64,000 bases of DNA from the NCBI GenBank assembly GCA_023434365.1, contig JAEYSV010000055.1, positions 53,810-117,809 of the forward strand, written 5' to 3'. The position numbers and the translations under genes were made by a program. A model generated the notes under the pieces. That model saw nothing but the letters and a program-made list of their open reading frames with translations, ran no database searches and was not told the DNA's origin. Of this stretch, positions 27,315-36,193 are shown in pieces. Within the stretch, counting starts at the first letter, position 1. Every line of letters begins with the position of its first letter. The DNA comes from Bacillota bacterium (GTDB taxonomy: Bacteria > Bacillota > Clostridia > Lachnospirales > Lachnospiraceae).

Positions 27315-27344
27315 TTGACAACTATCCTAATTATACGATAGAAT
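27315..27344 (+). promoter_or_regulatory. Promoter candidate for prfC
   Basis: TTGACA (27315-27320), 18-base spacer, TAGAAT (27339-27344), about 100 bases upstream of the start codon. Confidence 0.6.
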
Positions 27345-27444
27345 AAAATGGTTTTGGTAAAATTGATTCAGTGAAAACTATTAAGATAAAGAGGATACAC
27401 TGTGCATATCGATATAAGAAGGTGCAGTTTGTAGGAGGATAATC

Positions 27445-29037
27445 GTGGGAAAGTTAAACGAAGAAATAACGAAAAGGCGGACGTTTGCAATTATTTCGCA
27501 TCCTGATGCAGGTAAAACGACATTAACAGAAAAGTTTCTTTTGTATGGAGGAGCAATTAATCTGGCGGGATCTGTTAAAGGAAAGAAAACAGCAAAACAT
27601 GCTGTGTCAGACTGGATGGAAATCGAAAAAGAAAGAGGAATCTCAGTAACCTCCTCTGTCCTTCAGTTTGAATACGAAGGCTATTGCATTAATATTCTGG
27701 ATACCCCAGGTCATCAGGACTTCTCTGAGGATACGTACCGTACGTTAATGGCGGCGGATTCTGCTGTTATGGTTATTGATGCTGGTAAGGGTGTTGAAGC
27801 ACAGACAATCAAGCTTTTTAAGGTTTGTGTTATGCGAAACATACCTATTTTTACTTTTGTTAATAAGATGGACCGAGAAGCCAATGATCCATTTGAATTG
27901 TTAGATGAAATTGAAAATGTGCTTGGTATCAAAACCTGTGCCGTTAATTGGCCAATTGGATGTGGTAAGAATTTTAAGGGTGTGTATGATCGCCAGACGA
28001 AAAAGATTGCTCGTTTTACTGCAGCAAATAATGGACAAAAAGAAGTTGCTACGGTAGAAGTAGAATTAGGGGATCCACTTGTAGATGAACTTATTACTAA
28101 AAGCTACCATGAATCTTTGGTTGAGGAAATCGAATTGCTTGATGGGGCTAGTCCTGAACTTGATATGGAACTTGTGAATCAGGGGCAATTGTCTCCGGTC
28201 TTTTTTGGTTCAGCGTTAACGAACTTTGGAGTAGAGACCTTCCTAGAGCACTTTCTTAATATGACTTCTTCACCTTTGCCACGTCAATCTAATGAGGGTG
28301 TGATTAGCCCGTTTAGCGAAGATTTTTCGGCTTTCGTATTTAAAATACAAGCAAATATGAATAAAGCACATCGTGACCGTATTGCATTTATGAGAATCTG
28401 TAGTGGTAAGTTTGATGCAGGAATGGATGTTTATCATGTACAAGGAGATAAGAAGATTCGATTAAGCCAGCCTCAGCAAATGATGGCAAGTGAGAGAAAA
28501 CATGTAGAAGAGGCTTATGCTGGTGACATCATTGGTGTATTTGATCCAGGAATGTTTAGTATTGGTGATACAATTGCAGCTCCTGGGCGTAAATTTTGTT
28601 ACGAAGGAATTCCTACCTTTGCACCAGAACATTTTGCTAAGGTGCGCCAGATAGATACGATGAAAAGAAAACAGTTTATCAAAGGCATCAGCCAAATTGC
28701 CCAGGAAGGTGCAATTCAGATCTTCCAAGAGTATAACACCGGAATGGAAGAAATAATTGTGGGTGTAGTTGGTGTGCTTCAGTTTGAAGTACTGCAATAT
28801 CGTCTGGAAAATGAATATAATGTGGAGATTCGATTGGAACCATTACCTTATGAACATATCCGCTGGATAGAAAATGATAACATTGATGTCAGCACGCTTC
28901 GTGTGACCTCAGATACGAAAAAGATTAAAGACCTCAAAGACAATGCTTTGTTATTGTTTACTCATGCATGGAGTATCAATACTGTATTAGACCGTAATGA
29001 TGAGGGATTAAAACTTGCAGAATTTCGTAAGAACTAA
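27445..29037 (+). CDS. prfC: Peptide chain release factor 3 (GTPase)
   Basis: A translational GTPase that recycles RF1/RF2 from the ribosome after peptide release, 530 residues, the normal size. G1 is SHPDAGKTT near residue 18, G3 is DTPGHQDFSEDTYRTL, and G4 is FVNKMDRE, all in the form specific to RF3. The C-terminal region has FQEYNTGMEEIIVGVVGVLQ, typical of RF3 domain III. The start is GTG with AGGAGG 8 bases upstream. It is monocistronic and closed by a terminator. EF-G or TypA are excluded by the RF3-specific length and motifs. Confidence 0.95.
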   Translation: MGKLNEEITKRRTFAIISHPDAGKTTLTEKFLLYGGAINLAGSVKGKKTAKHAVSDWMEIEKERGISVTSSVLQFEYEGYCINILDTPGHQDFSEDTYRTLMAADSAVMVIDAGKGVEAQTIKLFKVCVMRNIPIFTFVNKMDREANDPFELLDEIENVLGIKTCAVNWPIGCGKNFKGVYDRQTKKIARFTAANNGQKEVATVEVELGDPLVDELITKSYHESLVEEIELLDGASPELDMELVNQGQLSPVFFGSALTNFGVETFLEHFLNMTSSPLPRQSNEGVISPFSEDFSAFVFKIQANMNKAHRDRIAFMRICSGKFDAGMDVYHVQGDKKIRLSQPQQMMASERKHVEEAYAGDIIGVFDPGMFSIGDTIAAPGRKFCYEGIPTFAPEHFAKVRQIDTMKRKQFIKGISQIAQEGAIQIFQEYNTGMEEIIVGVVGVLQFEVLQYRLENEYNVEIRLEPLPYEHIRWIENDNIDVSTLRVTSDTKKIKDLKDNALLLFTHAWSINTVLDRNDEGLKLAEFRKN

Positions 29038-29060
29038 AGAATAAGCAAAAATAAAATTAG

Positions 29061-29109
29061 ATAACACAGAATTCTAAGGTATAAATGAAAGAGTTCTGTG
29101 TTATTCTTC
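29061..29109 (+). terminator. Intrinsic terminator of prfC
   Basis: ATAACACAGAA (29061-29071) pairs with TTCTGTGTTAT (29094-29104), followed by TCTTCT. Confidence 0.65.
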
Positions 29110-29142
29110 TAATACATAAAAAAATGAGTAGGAGAATGAGGT

Positions 29143-30066
29143 ATGAATACATATGGATTAAAGAACAATCTACTTACAATTCAGATAACTGATCAGGGAG
29201 CTGAGCTAATCAGTATTCGTGATATAGCTGAAAACGAATACATGTGGCAGGCAGATGAGCGGTATTGGAAACGACATTCACCGATTCTGTTTCCTATTGT
29301 AGGAAGTTTAAAAGATGGGTGCTATACTTATGAAGGAGAAAGTTATAAGATGTCGCAACATGGCTTTGCCAGGGACTCAGAATTCAAATTGATAAATCAA
29401 ACGGACGATACAATATGGTTTGAGTTAAGATCGAATGAACAAAGCAAACAGAGTTACCCATTTGAATTCTGTTTACAGGTAGGATATCAACTTATGGAAA
29501 ACGAAATTAAAGTGATGTGGAAGGTTAACAATGAGGATGATAAACCAATGTATTATTCGATTGGTGCGCATCCAGCCTTTAATTGTCCATTGTTTGCGGG
29601 AGATGAACAAAGTCAGTATTCGTTTAAAATCAAAAAAGATACAAGCGTTCTTTCCAATCTTAAAATTAATAAGATTACCCAAAATGGATTAAAAAAAGAA
29701 GTTCCCGAAACAATACTACTTAATGAGGGATTATTAAGAATATCTGAGCATTTATTTGATGAGGATGCATTAATTGTGGAGGGGCAACAAGCAAATGGAG
29801 TGAGTTTGGTCAATGCTAAACAAGTTCCTTATCTGACGGTAGTATTTGATGCACCATTATTCGGACTGTGGTCTCCAGCGGGAAAGAAAGCTCCTTTTGT
29901 TTGTATTGAACCATGGTTTGGTCGCTGTGACTCAGAAGAGTTCGAAGGAAATCTAAACGATAGAGAATATAGTGAGACATTACATCCAGGTGAAAGTAAA
30001 GTGTATTCGTACTGCATTATAATTGATAAAGCTGCCAAAATATGTTACAATAAGAGTAACAATTAA
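29143..30066 (+). CDS. Aldose 1-epimerase family protein (LacX-like)
   Basis: A 307-residue cytosolic protein of the galactose mutarotase fold, closest to the LacX subgroup. Visible family features are the early GAELISIRD, the RHSPILFPIVGSLKDG stretch, the catalytic-type His of YSIGAHPAFNCP at about residue 150, and the C-terminal ICIEPWFG-like motif (VCIEPWFGRCD) with the general-base Glu. It would interconvert sugar anomers; the true substrate of LacX proteins is not settled. A GGAGAATGAGG site precedes the ATG. No sugar-catabolic genes are next to it. Confidence 0.88.
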   Translation: MNTYGLKNNLLTIQITDQGAELISIRDIAENEYMWQADERYWKRHSPILFPIVGSLKDGCYTYEGESYKMSQHGFARDSEFKLINQTDDTIWFELRSNEQSKQSYPFEFCLQVGYQLMENEIKVMWKVNNEDDKPMYYSIGAHPAFNCPLFAGDEQSQYSFKIKKDTSVLSNLKINKITQNGLKKEVPETILLNEGLLRISEHLFDEDALIVEGQQANGVSLVNAKQVPYLTVVFDAPLFGLWSPAGKKAPFVCIEPWFGRCDSEEFEGNLNDREYSETLHPGESKVYSYCIIIDKAAKICYNKSNN

Positions 30067-30186
30067 TCTCTTCTAGCACAGATGGCAGTGAGTCAGGTGC
30101 TTATTTAAGGATAGAAACTGGGAATAATTGTTAATATTGAAATAACAGGGAATACTATAATCATAGGAAGATAGGAGCTGAGGTAT

Positions 30187-30801
30187 ATGCAAAAAGTAAT
30201 CACGATTAGCAGACAATATGGAAGCGGCGGTAGAGAAATTGGGGATAAATTAGCGAAAGAATTAGGAGTTAAATTTTACGATAATGAAATCATAACCCGT
30301 GCAGCAAAAGAAAGTGGTTATGCAGAAGCAGCTTTTCACAGAGCAGAAGAAAAGGCAACAAACAGTCTCCTTTATTCCATAGCGATGGGTCTGAATTCCT
30401 ATGGTAATCAAGATTTTGGATTCAGTAATCTATCACTAGATGACCGAATTTATTTGGCACAAGCAGAGATTATCAATAAAATTGCAGCGGAAGGTCCTTG
30501 TGTTATCGTAGGCCGCTGTGCTGATTATGTGCTACGTAATAATCCAAATCTAGTCAATGTTTTCATTTGGGCAAAAATCGAGAATCGAGTAAAGCGTGCG
30601 ATTACTATGTATGGTATGCCTGAACAGAAGGCGGAAGATCAAATTTTAAAAATCGATAAAAGGAGAGCAAACTATTACAATTACCACGCTAGTGAAAAGT
30701 GGGGGCGTACTGACAATTATCAAATATCAATACAAAGTGATTATCTTGGAATTGATAAGTCTGTTCAGATTATTAAAGAGTTTGTATTAAGTGGCGAATA
30801 A
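30187..30801 (+). CDS. Cytidylate kinase-like family protein
   Basis: A 204-residue P-loop kinase of the cytidylate-kinase-like group (AAA_26/Cytidylate_kin2). The N terminus ITISRQYGSGGREIGDKLA is the modified P loop of this family, and VIVGRCADYVL and KRRANYYNYHASEKWG (lid region) are also diagnostic. The nucleoside specificity is unknown. It overlaps the start of the AI-2E gene by one base (TAATG), so the two are translationally coupled. A paralogue lies at 50656-51300, after the liv operon. Confidence 0.87.
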   Translation: MQKVITISRQYGSGGREIGDKLAKELGVKFYDNEIITRAAKESGYAEAAFHRAEEKATNSLLYSIAMGLNSYGNQDFGFSNLSLDDRIYLAQAEIINKIAAEGPCVIVGRCADYVLRNNPNLVNVFIWAKIENRVKRAITMYGMPEQKAEDQILKIDKRRANYYNYHASEKWGRTDNYQISIQSDYLGIDKSVQIIKEFVLSGE

Positions 30802-31994
30802 TGAATATGAAAAAAAGGATTAACAAGCAGTATATGCAAATTTCTCTGTACGTGATTGTAACCTGTTCTATAATCTATATATTAAGTCTGGTTGCCAGCC
30901 ATTTTCCAGAGATTTATAAAGCGACAATGGGTAAACTCGGACAGATTTATGGAATCATAAAGCCAATCATTCTTGCCTTTGCCTTTGCTTATATCTTAGA
31001 TGGCGTCGTTACGTTCTTTGAAAACCGCTTAAAAAAGATAAAGCTTTTATCTAGGCTTAAGTCAACGAGAGGAATTGCGGTTCTAATTACAATGCTGCTT
31101 GTACTGGCTTTTATAGCCGGATTGATTACCTTACTAATTTATAGTATAACGGACCAGATTCGATTAGCGAATTTTGATGATTTTACAAGAGCAATTAATG
31201 AGTTAACGATAGAGGTACAGAATTTTGTTACAATGCTTTCGGAGAAATTAGACAGCATGAATATTGAGTCAGAAGAAATTAAGCAAATGGTAGGTCAGCT
31301 AACCTCGTATATAATGGGATTTGCAACAAGTATATTTAGCAGTGCTGCTGGAAGTGTATCAGGAGTAACTGGATTTTTATCCACTCTATTGTTCTCAATC
31401 ATTATATGCATCTACTTCTTGATTGATGGAAAAATGGTTAAGGCAAACCTAAGAAAAGTAAGTCGGGCATTATTTAGTGATCGATTTAATAGTAGGATGC
31501 GTACTTTTATTATTGATGCGGATACTGTTTTCTCAGGATACATGAAGGGTCAGTTAATGGATGCTTTCGTAATGATGGTTTTAATTAGCATTACGTTAAC
31601 GATTATTGATGTTAGATTTGCTATTATTATTGGTATCATTGCAGGAATCGGCAATCTGATTCCATATTTTGGACCATTTATTGCGTATGGTGGTTCCATT
31701 GTAGTTTGTCTAATTAGTGGAGAATTTACAAAATTAATTATTGCATTGATTGCGTTATTTGTTATCCAAGCAATTGATGGCAATATTATTGGGCCCAAAT
31801 TACTTAGCCATAGTATAAAGATACATCCGTTACTTGTAATCATCTCCTTAATCTTTGGAAGTAGTATTGGCGGACTTTTTGGAATGTTATTAGCAGTTCC
31901 AATCGGAGCATTGATTAAAGTGATTTTTATGAGATATATTGAAAACCGTCTGGCGATGAAAGAAGCACTTAGAAAACTTCGTGAGCCAGAGTAG
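30801..31994 (+). CDS. AI-2E family transporter
   Basis: A 397-residue membrane protein of the AI-2E/PerM/YtvI family. It has paired membrane segments at each end around a central soluble region, and the conserved C-terminal block with RFAIIIGIIAGIGNLIPYFG and later QAIDGNIIGPKLLSHSI, both hallmarks. Characterised members include AI-2 exporters, sodium/proton antiporters and sporulation proteins, so the substrate is open. It is coupled to the upstream kinase-like gene. A paralogue is at 60464-61585. Confidence 0.88.
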   Translation: MNMKKRINKQYMQISLYVIVTCSIIYILSLVASHFPEIYKATMGKLGQIYGIIKPIILAFAFAYILDGVVTFFENRLKKIKLLSRLKSTRGIAVLITMLLVLAFIAGLITLLIYSITDQIRLANFDDFTRAINELTIEVQNFVTMLSEKLDSMNIESEEIKQMVGQLTSYIMGFATSIFSSAAGSVSGVTGFLSTLLFSIIICIYFLIDGKMVKANLRKVSRALFSDRFNSRMRTFIIDADTVFSGYMKGQLMDAFVMMVLISITLTIIDVRFAIIIGIIAGIGNLIPYFGPFIAYGGSIVVCLISGEFTKLIIALIALFVIQAIDGNIIGPKLLSHSIKIHPLLVIISLIFGSSIGGLFGMLLAVPIGALIKVIFMRYIENRLAMKEALRKLREPE

Positions 31995-32005
31995 GTGATT
32001 GACCG

Positions 32006-32034
32006 TTGAATTTTGTTAGTAATTCATTTATACT
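32006..32034 (+). promoter_or_regulatory. Promoter candidate for gltX
   Basis: TTGAAT (32006-32011), 17-base spacer, TATACT (32029-32034), about 35 bases before the start codon. Confidence 0.5.
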
Positions 32035-32070
32035 ATTAGGCATGATAAATAATCGAAATGGAGTAATTAT

Positions 32071-33534
32071 ATGAGTAAGGTAAGAACGAGATTTGCCCCT
32101 AGTCCTACCGGGAGAATGCACGTAGGAAATTTGAGAACTGCTTTATATGCATACTTGATTGCAAAACATGAAGGAGGAGATTTCTTACTTCGTATTGAGG
32201 ATACTGACCAGGAGCGTTTTGTTGAAGGCGCGTTGGAAATTATATATTCGACACTAGATAAAACCGGTCTGTTGCATGATGAAGGTCCAGATAAAGACGG
32301 TGGTTATGGGCCATATGTACAATCAGAACGTCAGGCGCAGGGAATCTATCTAGAATATGCAAAACAACTTGTTGAAAAAGGAGAAGCTTATTATTGCTTC
32401 TGTACAAAAGAACGTTTAGAGTCGTTAAGAAGTTCTGTAAATGATGAAAATGAAAAAGAGATTGCAAAATATGATAAGCATTGTCTTCATTTGAGTAAAG
32501 ATGAAATCGAAGCAAACCTGAATGCAGGAATCCCGTATGTAATTCGTCAGAACAACCCAGCTGAAGGCACAACTACCTTTGAAGACGTTATCTTTGGGAC
32601 TATTACTGTTGAAAATGCTGAGTTAGATGACATGATTTTAATCAAGTCTGATGGGTTCCCAACGTATAACTTTGCCAATGTTGTAGATGATCATCTGATG
32701 GAAATTACGCACGTGGTACGTGGTAGTGAATATCTTTCATCATCACCAAAATATAATCGTCTGTATCAGGCTTTTGGTTGGGAGGTACCAGTTTATGTAC
32801 ATTGTCCAATCATTACTAACGAAGAGCATAAAAAATTAAGCAAACGAAGTGGACATTCTTCCTTTGAAGATTTACTAGAGCAAGGTTTTGTTAGAGAAGC
32901 AATTGTTAACTTTGTATCCTTACTAGGCTGGAGTGCGCCAGATAATCAGGAAATATTATCTCTTCAGGAACTAATCGAAAAATTTGATTATGCTCATATA
33001 AATAAATCTCCTGCTGTATTTGACATGGTGAAACTGCGCTGGATGAATGGGGAATACATCAAGAACATGGAGCTTAATAAGTACTATGAAATGGCAATCC
33101 CTTATATTCAGGCTGTAGTAAAGAAACCTTATGATCTTAAGAAAGTAGCAGAGTTGGTTAAATCCAGAATAGAAACATTTGTTGATATTGCAGATATGAT
33201 AGATTTCTTTGATGAACTACCTGATTATGATATAGCAATGTATACTCATAAGAAAATGAAAACCAATGCAGAGAATTCCTTAGAAGTCTTAAAAGAGCTG
33301 TTGCCAATTCTTAAGGAGTTAGAAGACTATAGTATTCCATCCATTGAGTCAACGGTTATGAACTATATTGCTGAAAAAGGGTGTAAAAATGGTCTTGTTC
33401 TATGGCCTCTTCGTACTGCAGTAAGTGGAAAACAGTCAACTCCAGGCGGAGCGTGGGAGATTATGGACATCATTGGAAAAGAGGAATCAATTCGAAGAAT
33501 TAATATTGGTATTGACAAATTAGAAGTGAAATAA
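32071..33534 (+). CDS. gltX: Glutamyl-tRNA synthetase
   Basis: A class I aminoacyl-tRNA synthetase, 487 residues, that charges tRNA-Glu (and in most Firmicutes tRNA-Gln for later amidation). The HIGH-type motif appears as PSPTGRMHVGNLRTALY near the start and the KMSKS-type motif as HKKLSKRSGH in the middle. The helical anticodon-binding C-terminal domain is complete. No T-box leader is seen. A TGGAG site lies 9 bases before the ATG. It is followed 14 bases later by the UvrD-like helicase gene, likely cotranscribed. Confidence 0.96.
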   Translation: MSKVRTRFAPSPTGRMHVGNLRTALYAYLIAKHEGGDFLLRIEDTDQERFVEGALEIIYSTLDKTGLLHDEGPDKDGGYGPYVQSERQAQGIYLEYAKQLVEKGEAYYCFCTKERLESLRSSVNDENEKEIAKYDKHCLHLSKDEIEANLNAGIPYVIRQNNPAEGTTTFEDVIFGTITVENAELDDMILIKSDGFPTYNFANVVDDHLMEITHVVRGSEYLSSSPKYNRLYQAFGWEVPVYVHCPIITNEEHKKLSKRSGHSSFEDLLEQGFVREAIVNFVSLLGWSAPDNQEILSLQELIEKFDYAHINKSPAVFDMVKLRWMNGEYIKNMELNKYYEMAIPYIQAVVKKPYDLKKVAELVKSRIETFVDIADMIDFFDELPDYDIAMYTHKKMKTNAENSLEVLKELLPILKELEDYSIPSIESTVMNYIAEKGCKNGLVLWPLRTAVSGKQSTPGGAWEIMDIIGKEESIRRINIGIDKLEVK

Positions 33535-33548
33535 TGAAAAGGTAAAAG

Positions 33549-35546
33549 ATGATGAATTTTAATGAATCACAACGTATAGCAATTAGTCATAACAAAGGGC
33601 CAATGTTAGTACTAGCAGGACCTGGATCAGGAAAAACACTTGTGATTACAAGAAGAACCCAGATGCTGATTGAACAGTATGGTGTGAATCCTCAGAATAT
33701 CCTTGTTATTACCTTTACCAGAGCAGCAGCTAATGAGATGAAAGAACGTTTTGAGAAAATAATGGAGGGTATCAATGGTGTCACCTTTGGTACCTTTCAT
33801 TCTGTTTTTTTCAATATATTACGCTATGCTTATGGTTTTCAAGGAAGCAATATTATAAGGGAGGAACAACGCAATCAGTTTTTTCGTGAGACCATAGCCA
33901 ATCTTGAGCTTGATTTGGAAGACGAAAAAGAATTTATACAGGGAATTCAAAGTGAAATTAGTCTGGTAAAGGGTGATATGCTAGATTTGAATAGTTACTA
34001 TTCAATGAATTGCTCCGAAGATATTTTCAAGAAAATATATCACAAATATGACGATTTTTTACGCCGTCACAACTTGATTGACTTTGATGATATGCTTGTA
34101 TTTACTTATGAACTATTTTCAGAGCGAAAAGATATCCTAAAACTATGGCAGCAAAGATATTCCTACATTCTGATTGATGAGTTTCAAGATATTAATAATC
34201 TGCAGTATAAAATTATGAGATTGTTAGCTGAGCCTGAAAACAACCTGTTTATTGTTGGAGATGATGATCAGTCCATTTATCGTTTTCGTGGAGCGAAGCC
34301 AGAGATTATGCTGAATTTTATGAATGATTACAAGGATGCCAAGCAGGTTCTATTAGATGTGAATTATCGTTCTACTCAGTCAATTATTGCGGGCGCTCAA
34401 CAGGTGATTCAAAATAATAAAAAACGATATCAAAAAAAGATAACAGCTATTAAGGGTGATGGGCAACCGATTCATCTAGTTACCTTTCCAACATTGTTAG
34501 AGCAAAATCAGACAGTGGTTGATAAGATTCTTGCTTACCGAACAAAGGGAGTAGAGTTTAACGAAATGGCTGTATTATTTCGGACAAACACTCAGCCTAG
34601 AAGTTTATTAGAGAAATTAATGGAATATAATGTTCCTTTTAAAATGCGTGATGTATTGCCGAATATATATGAACACTGGATTGCGAAGGATATCTTGGCA
34701 TATATCCGAATGGCAATGGGAAGTAGAGAGCGTGCAGATTTTTATCAGATTATGAATCGGCCAAAACGCTACTTGAGCCGCGAGATGGCACCTGATCCAG
34801 TGATTGATTTTATGAGTCTCAAACAATCGGTCTTAGAAAAGCCATGGATAATGGAGCGAATTGAAAAGCTTCTCTATGATTTGAAGATGCTTGATGGGAT
34901 GGACCCATACTGCGCGATCTCTTATATTCGTAAGGCAATTGGCTATGAAGAATATTTAAAAGAGTATGCCCAGTTTCGGCGAATGAATCCGGAGGAATTA
35001 TTAGATACTTTAGAGGAGCTTAGTACGTTAGCTAAAGAATATAACACGTTTGAGGAATGGTTTCATCATATGGAGGAGTACAAGGAAGAACTGTTAGAGC
35101 AGAATTCATTACGTAATCAGTATGATTTTAACGGTGTAGCACTTACTACTATGCATAGTGCAAAAGGGCTAGAATATCGAATTGTATTTATTATTGATGC
35201 CAATGAAGAATTTACTCCACACCATAAGGCGGTATTAGAAGAAGATATGGAAGAAGAACGACGCATGTTTTATGTAGCAATGACACGTGCGAAAGAAGTG
35301 CTTAATATCTATTCTGTAAAAGAACGGTATAACAAGACGTTAATGGTATCGAGGTTTGTTGATGAACTTTATCTGAATACAGCCGCTATGCGACCTGGAC
35401 AGAAAATATTACATGCCAAATATGGAGAGGGAACGATAGTTAAAATAGAAGAAAATAAGCTATCGGTGCAGTTTAATAAACAATCTGCCCCTAGAATATT
35501 GAATTTATCCCATTGTATGCAAAACCATTTAATAAAAGAGATATAG
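33549..35546 (+). CDS. UvrD/PcrA-like superfamily 1 DNA helicase
   Basis: A 665-residue 3'-5' DNA helicase. Motifs in order: Q motif with NESQRIAI, Walker A AGPGSGKT (residues about 23-30), TFTRAAANEM (motif Ia), DEFQDIN (motif II), GDDDQSIYRFRGA (motif III), NYRST (motif IV), TMHSAKGLEY (motif V) and VAMTRAKE (motif VI). The C terminus has a short tudor-like domain (HAKYGEGTIVKIEENKLSVQF) as in PcrA. It is shorter than PcrA (about 720-740), so it is probably a paralogue of that main housekeeping helicase. It follows gltX. Confidence 0.92.
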   Translation: MMNFNESQRIAISHNKGPMLVLAGPGSGKTLVITRRTQMLIEQYGVNPQNILVITFTRAAANEMKERFEKIMEGINGVTFGTFHSVFFNILRYAYGFQGSNIIREEQRNQFFRETIANLELDLEDEKEFIQGIQSEISLVKGDMLDLNSYYSMNCSEDIFKKIYHKYDDFLRRHNLIDFDDMLVFTYELFSERKDILKLWQQRYSYILIDEFQDINNLQYKIMRLLAEPENNLFIVGDDDQSIYRFRGAKPEIMLNFMNDYKDAKQVLLDVNYRSTQSIIAGAQQVIQNNKKRYQKKITAIKGDGQPIHLVTFPTLLEQNQTVVDKILAYRTKGVEFNEMAVLFRTNTQPRSLLEKLMEYNVPFKMRDVLPNIYEHWIAKDILAYIRMAMGSRERADFYQIMNRPKRYLSREMAPDPVIDFMSLKQSVLEKPWIMERIEKLLYDLKMLDGMDPYCAISYIRKAIGYEEYLKEYAQFRRMNPEELLDTLEELSTLAKEYNTFEEWFHHMEEYKEELLEQNSLRNQYDFNGVALTTMHSAKGLEYRIVFIIDANEEFTPHHKAVLEEDMEEERRMFYVAMTRAKEVLNIYSVKERYNKTLMVSRFVDELYLNTAAMRPGQKILHAKYGEGTIVKIEENKLSVQFNKQSAPRILNLSHCMQNHLIKEI

Positions 35547-35596
35547 GGGAAACTGATTAAGTAGTTGCTTTGATCTACTAATCCGATTGTAAAAAA

Positions 35597-35634
35597 AGAG
35601 ACCTTGGATTCTAAAATCCAGGTCTCTTATCTTA
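35597..35634. terminator. Bidirectional terminator
   Basis: AAGAGACCTTGGATT pairs with AATCCAGGTCTCTT around a CTAA loop (35597-35629), preceded by A7 and followed by a T-rich stretch. It serves the UvrD-like helicase and the convergent DUF1292 gene. Confidence 0.85.
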
Positions 35635-35973
35635 TTCTTCGTCTTCTACGTCTTCTTCGTCTTCTAACAGTTCTTCATATTCTTCATCATCTAAAAGCAT
35701 ATCGTAAGCATCTGCTACAGCTTCGAATTCTTCATCGTCTTCAATGTTATCAAGTTCCATCTCTTCGTCACCTGATTTTGTATAACGATACAAGAACACA
35801 TCTCCATTGGAAGAATCATCTAATGGATATAATGCAATGTACTCTTTTCCGTTTACCGGAAAGATAGCGACAACCGCACACTCTACTTCGCTGTCATCAT
35901 CGAGTGTAAGGGTAACTGTCATTTCTTCTTCGTCGTTGCAACCGCAACCACAATTTTCATCATGTTCATTCAT
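35632..35973 (-). CDS. DUF1292 domain protein
   Basis: A 113-residue, very acidic protein of the widespread Firmicute family DUF1292 (YrzB-like), function unknown. The conserved core runs from MTVTLTLDDDSEVECAVVAIF to YIALYPL; the N terminus adds a CGCGC cluster that may bind a metal, and the last 35 residues are nearly all Asp and Glu. The start at 35973 has GAGGTA ahead of it; a longer frame to 36036 begins with an unlikely Thr/His-rich stretch. The opposite-strand frame over this gene is a shadow of the acidic codon run. Confidence 0.85.
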   Translation of the reverse strand: MNEHDENCGCGCNDEEEMTVTLTLDDDSEVECAVVAIFPVNGKEYIALYPLDDSSNGDVFLYRYTKSGDEEMELDNIEDDEEFEAVADAYDMLLDDEEYEELLEDEEDVEDEE

Positions 35974-36117
35974 CGCGTATACCTCGTTTAATAATATTCT
36001 AGTGATTATTGTGTGTGTGTAAGTATGTGTAATCACTACTAATGACTCTAACAGATTTAGTAGAAAAATGCAAGGTGTTAGTCTGCCAATTTTTAGAAAA
36101 CTAACTCGAATGCGCAG

Positions 36118-36147
36118 TTGTTATAACAAACATATGTGTGGTACAAT
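36118..36147 (+). promoter_or_regulatory. Promoter candidate for the nuclease-helicase gene
   Basis: TTGTTA (36118-36123), 18-base spacer, TACAAT (36142-36147), about 47 bases ahead of the chosen start codon. Confidence 0.45.
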
Positions 36148-36193
36148 ACTATTAGTTAGTAGGATTAGTGAAGTTAAAGCGAAAGGTTCAAAT

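Noticed and set aside
30187..30801. Canonical cytidylate kinase (cmk)
   Set aside because: The P loop and lid follow the cytidylate-kinase-like subgroup, not Cmk itself, and a paralogue exists at 50656-51300.
32071..33534. T-box leader for gltX
   Set aside because: The gap upstream is about 75 bases and lacks T-box landmarks.
35604..35867. Leu/His-rich frame opposite the DUF1292 gene
   Set aside because: It mirrors the Asp/Glu codon run of the real gene and overlaps the terminator.
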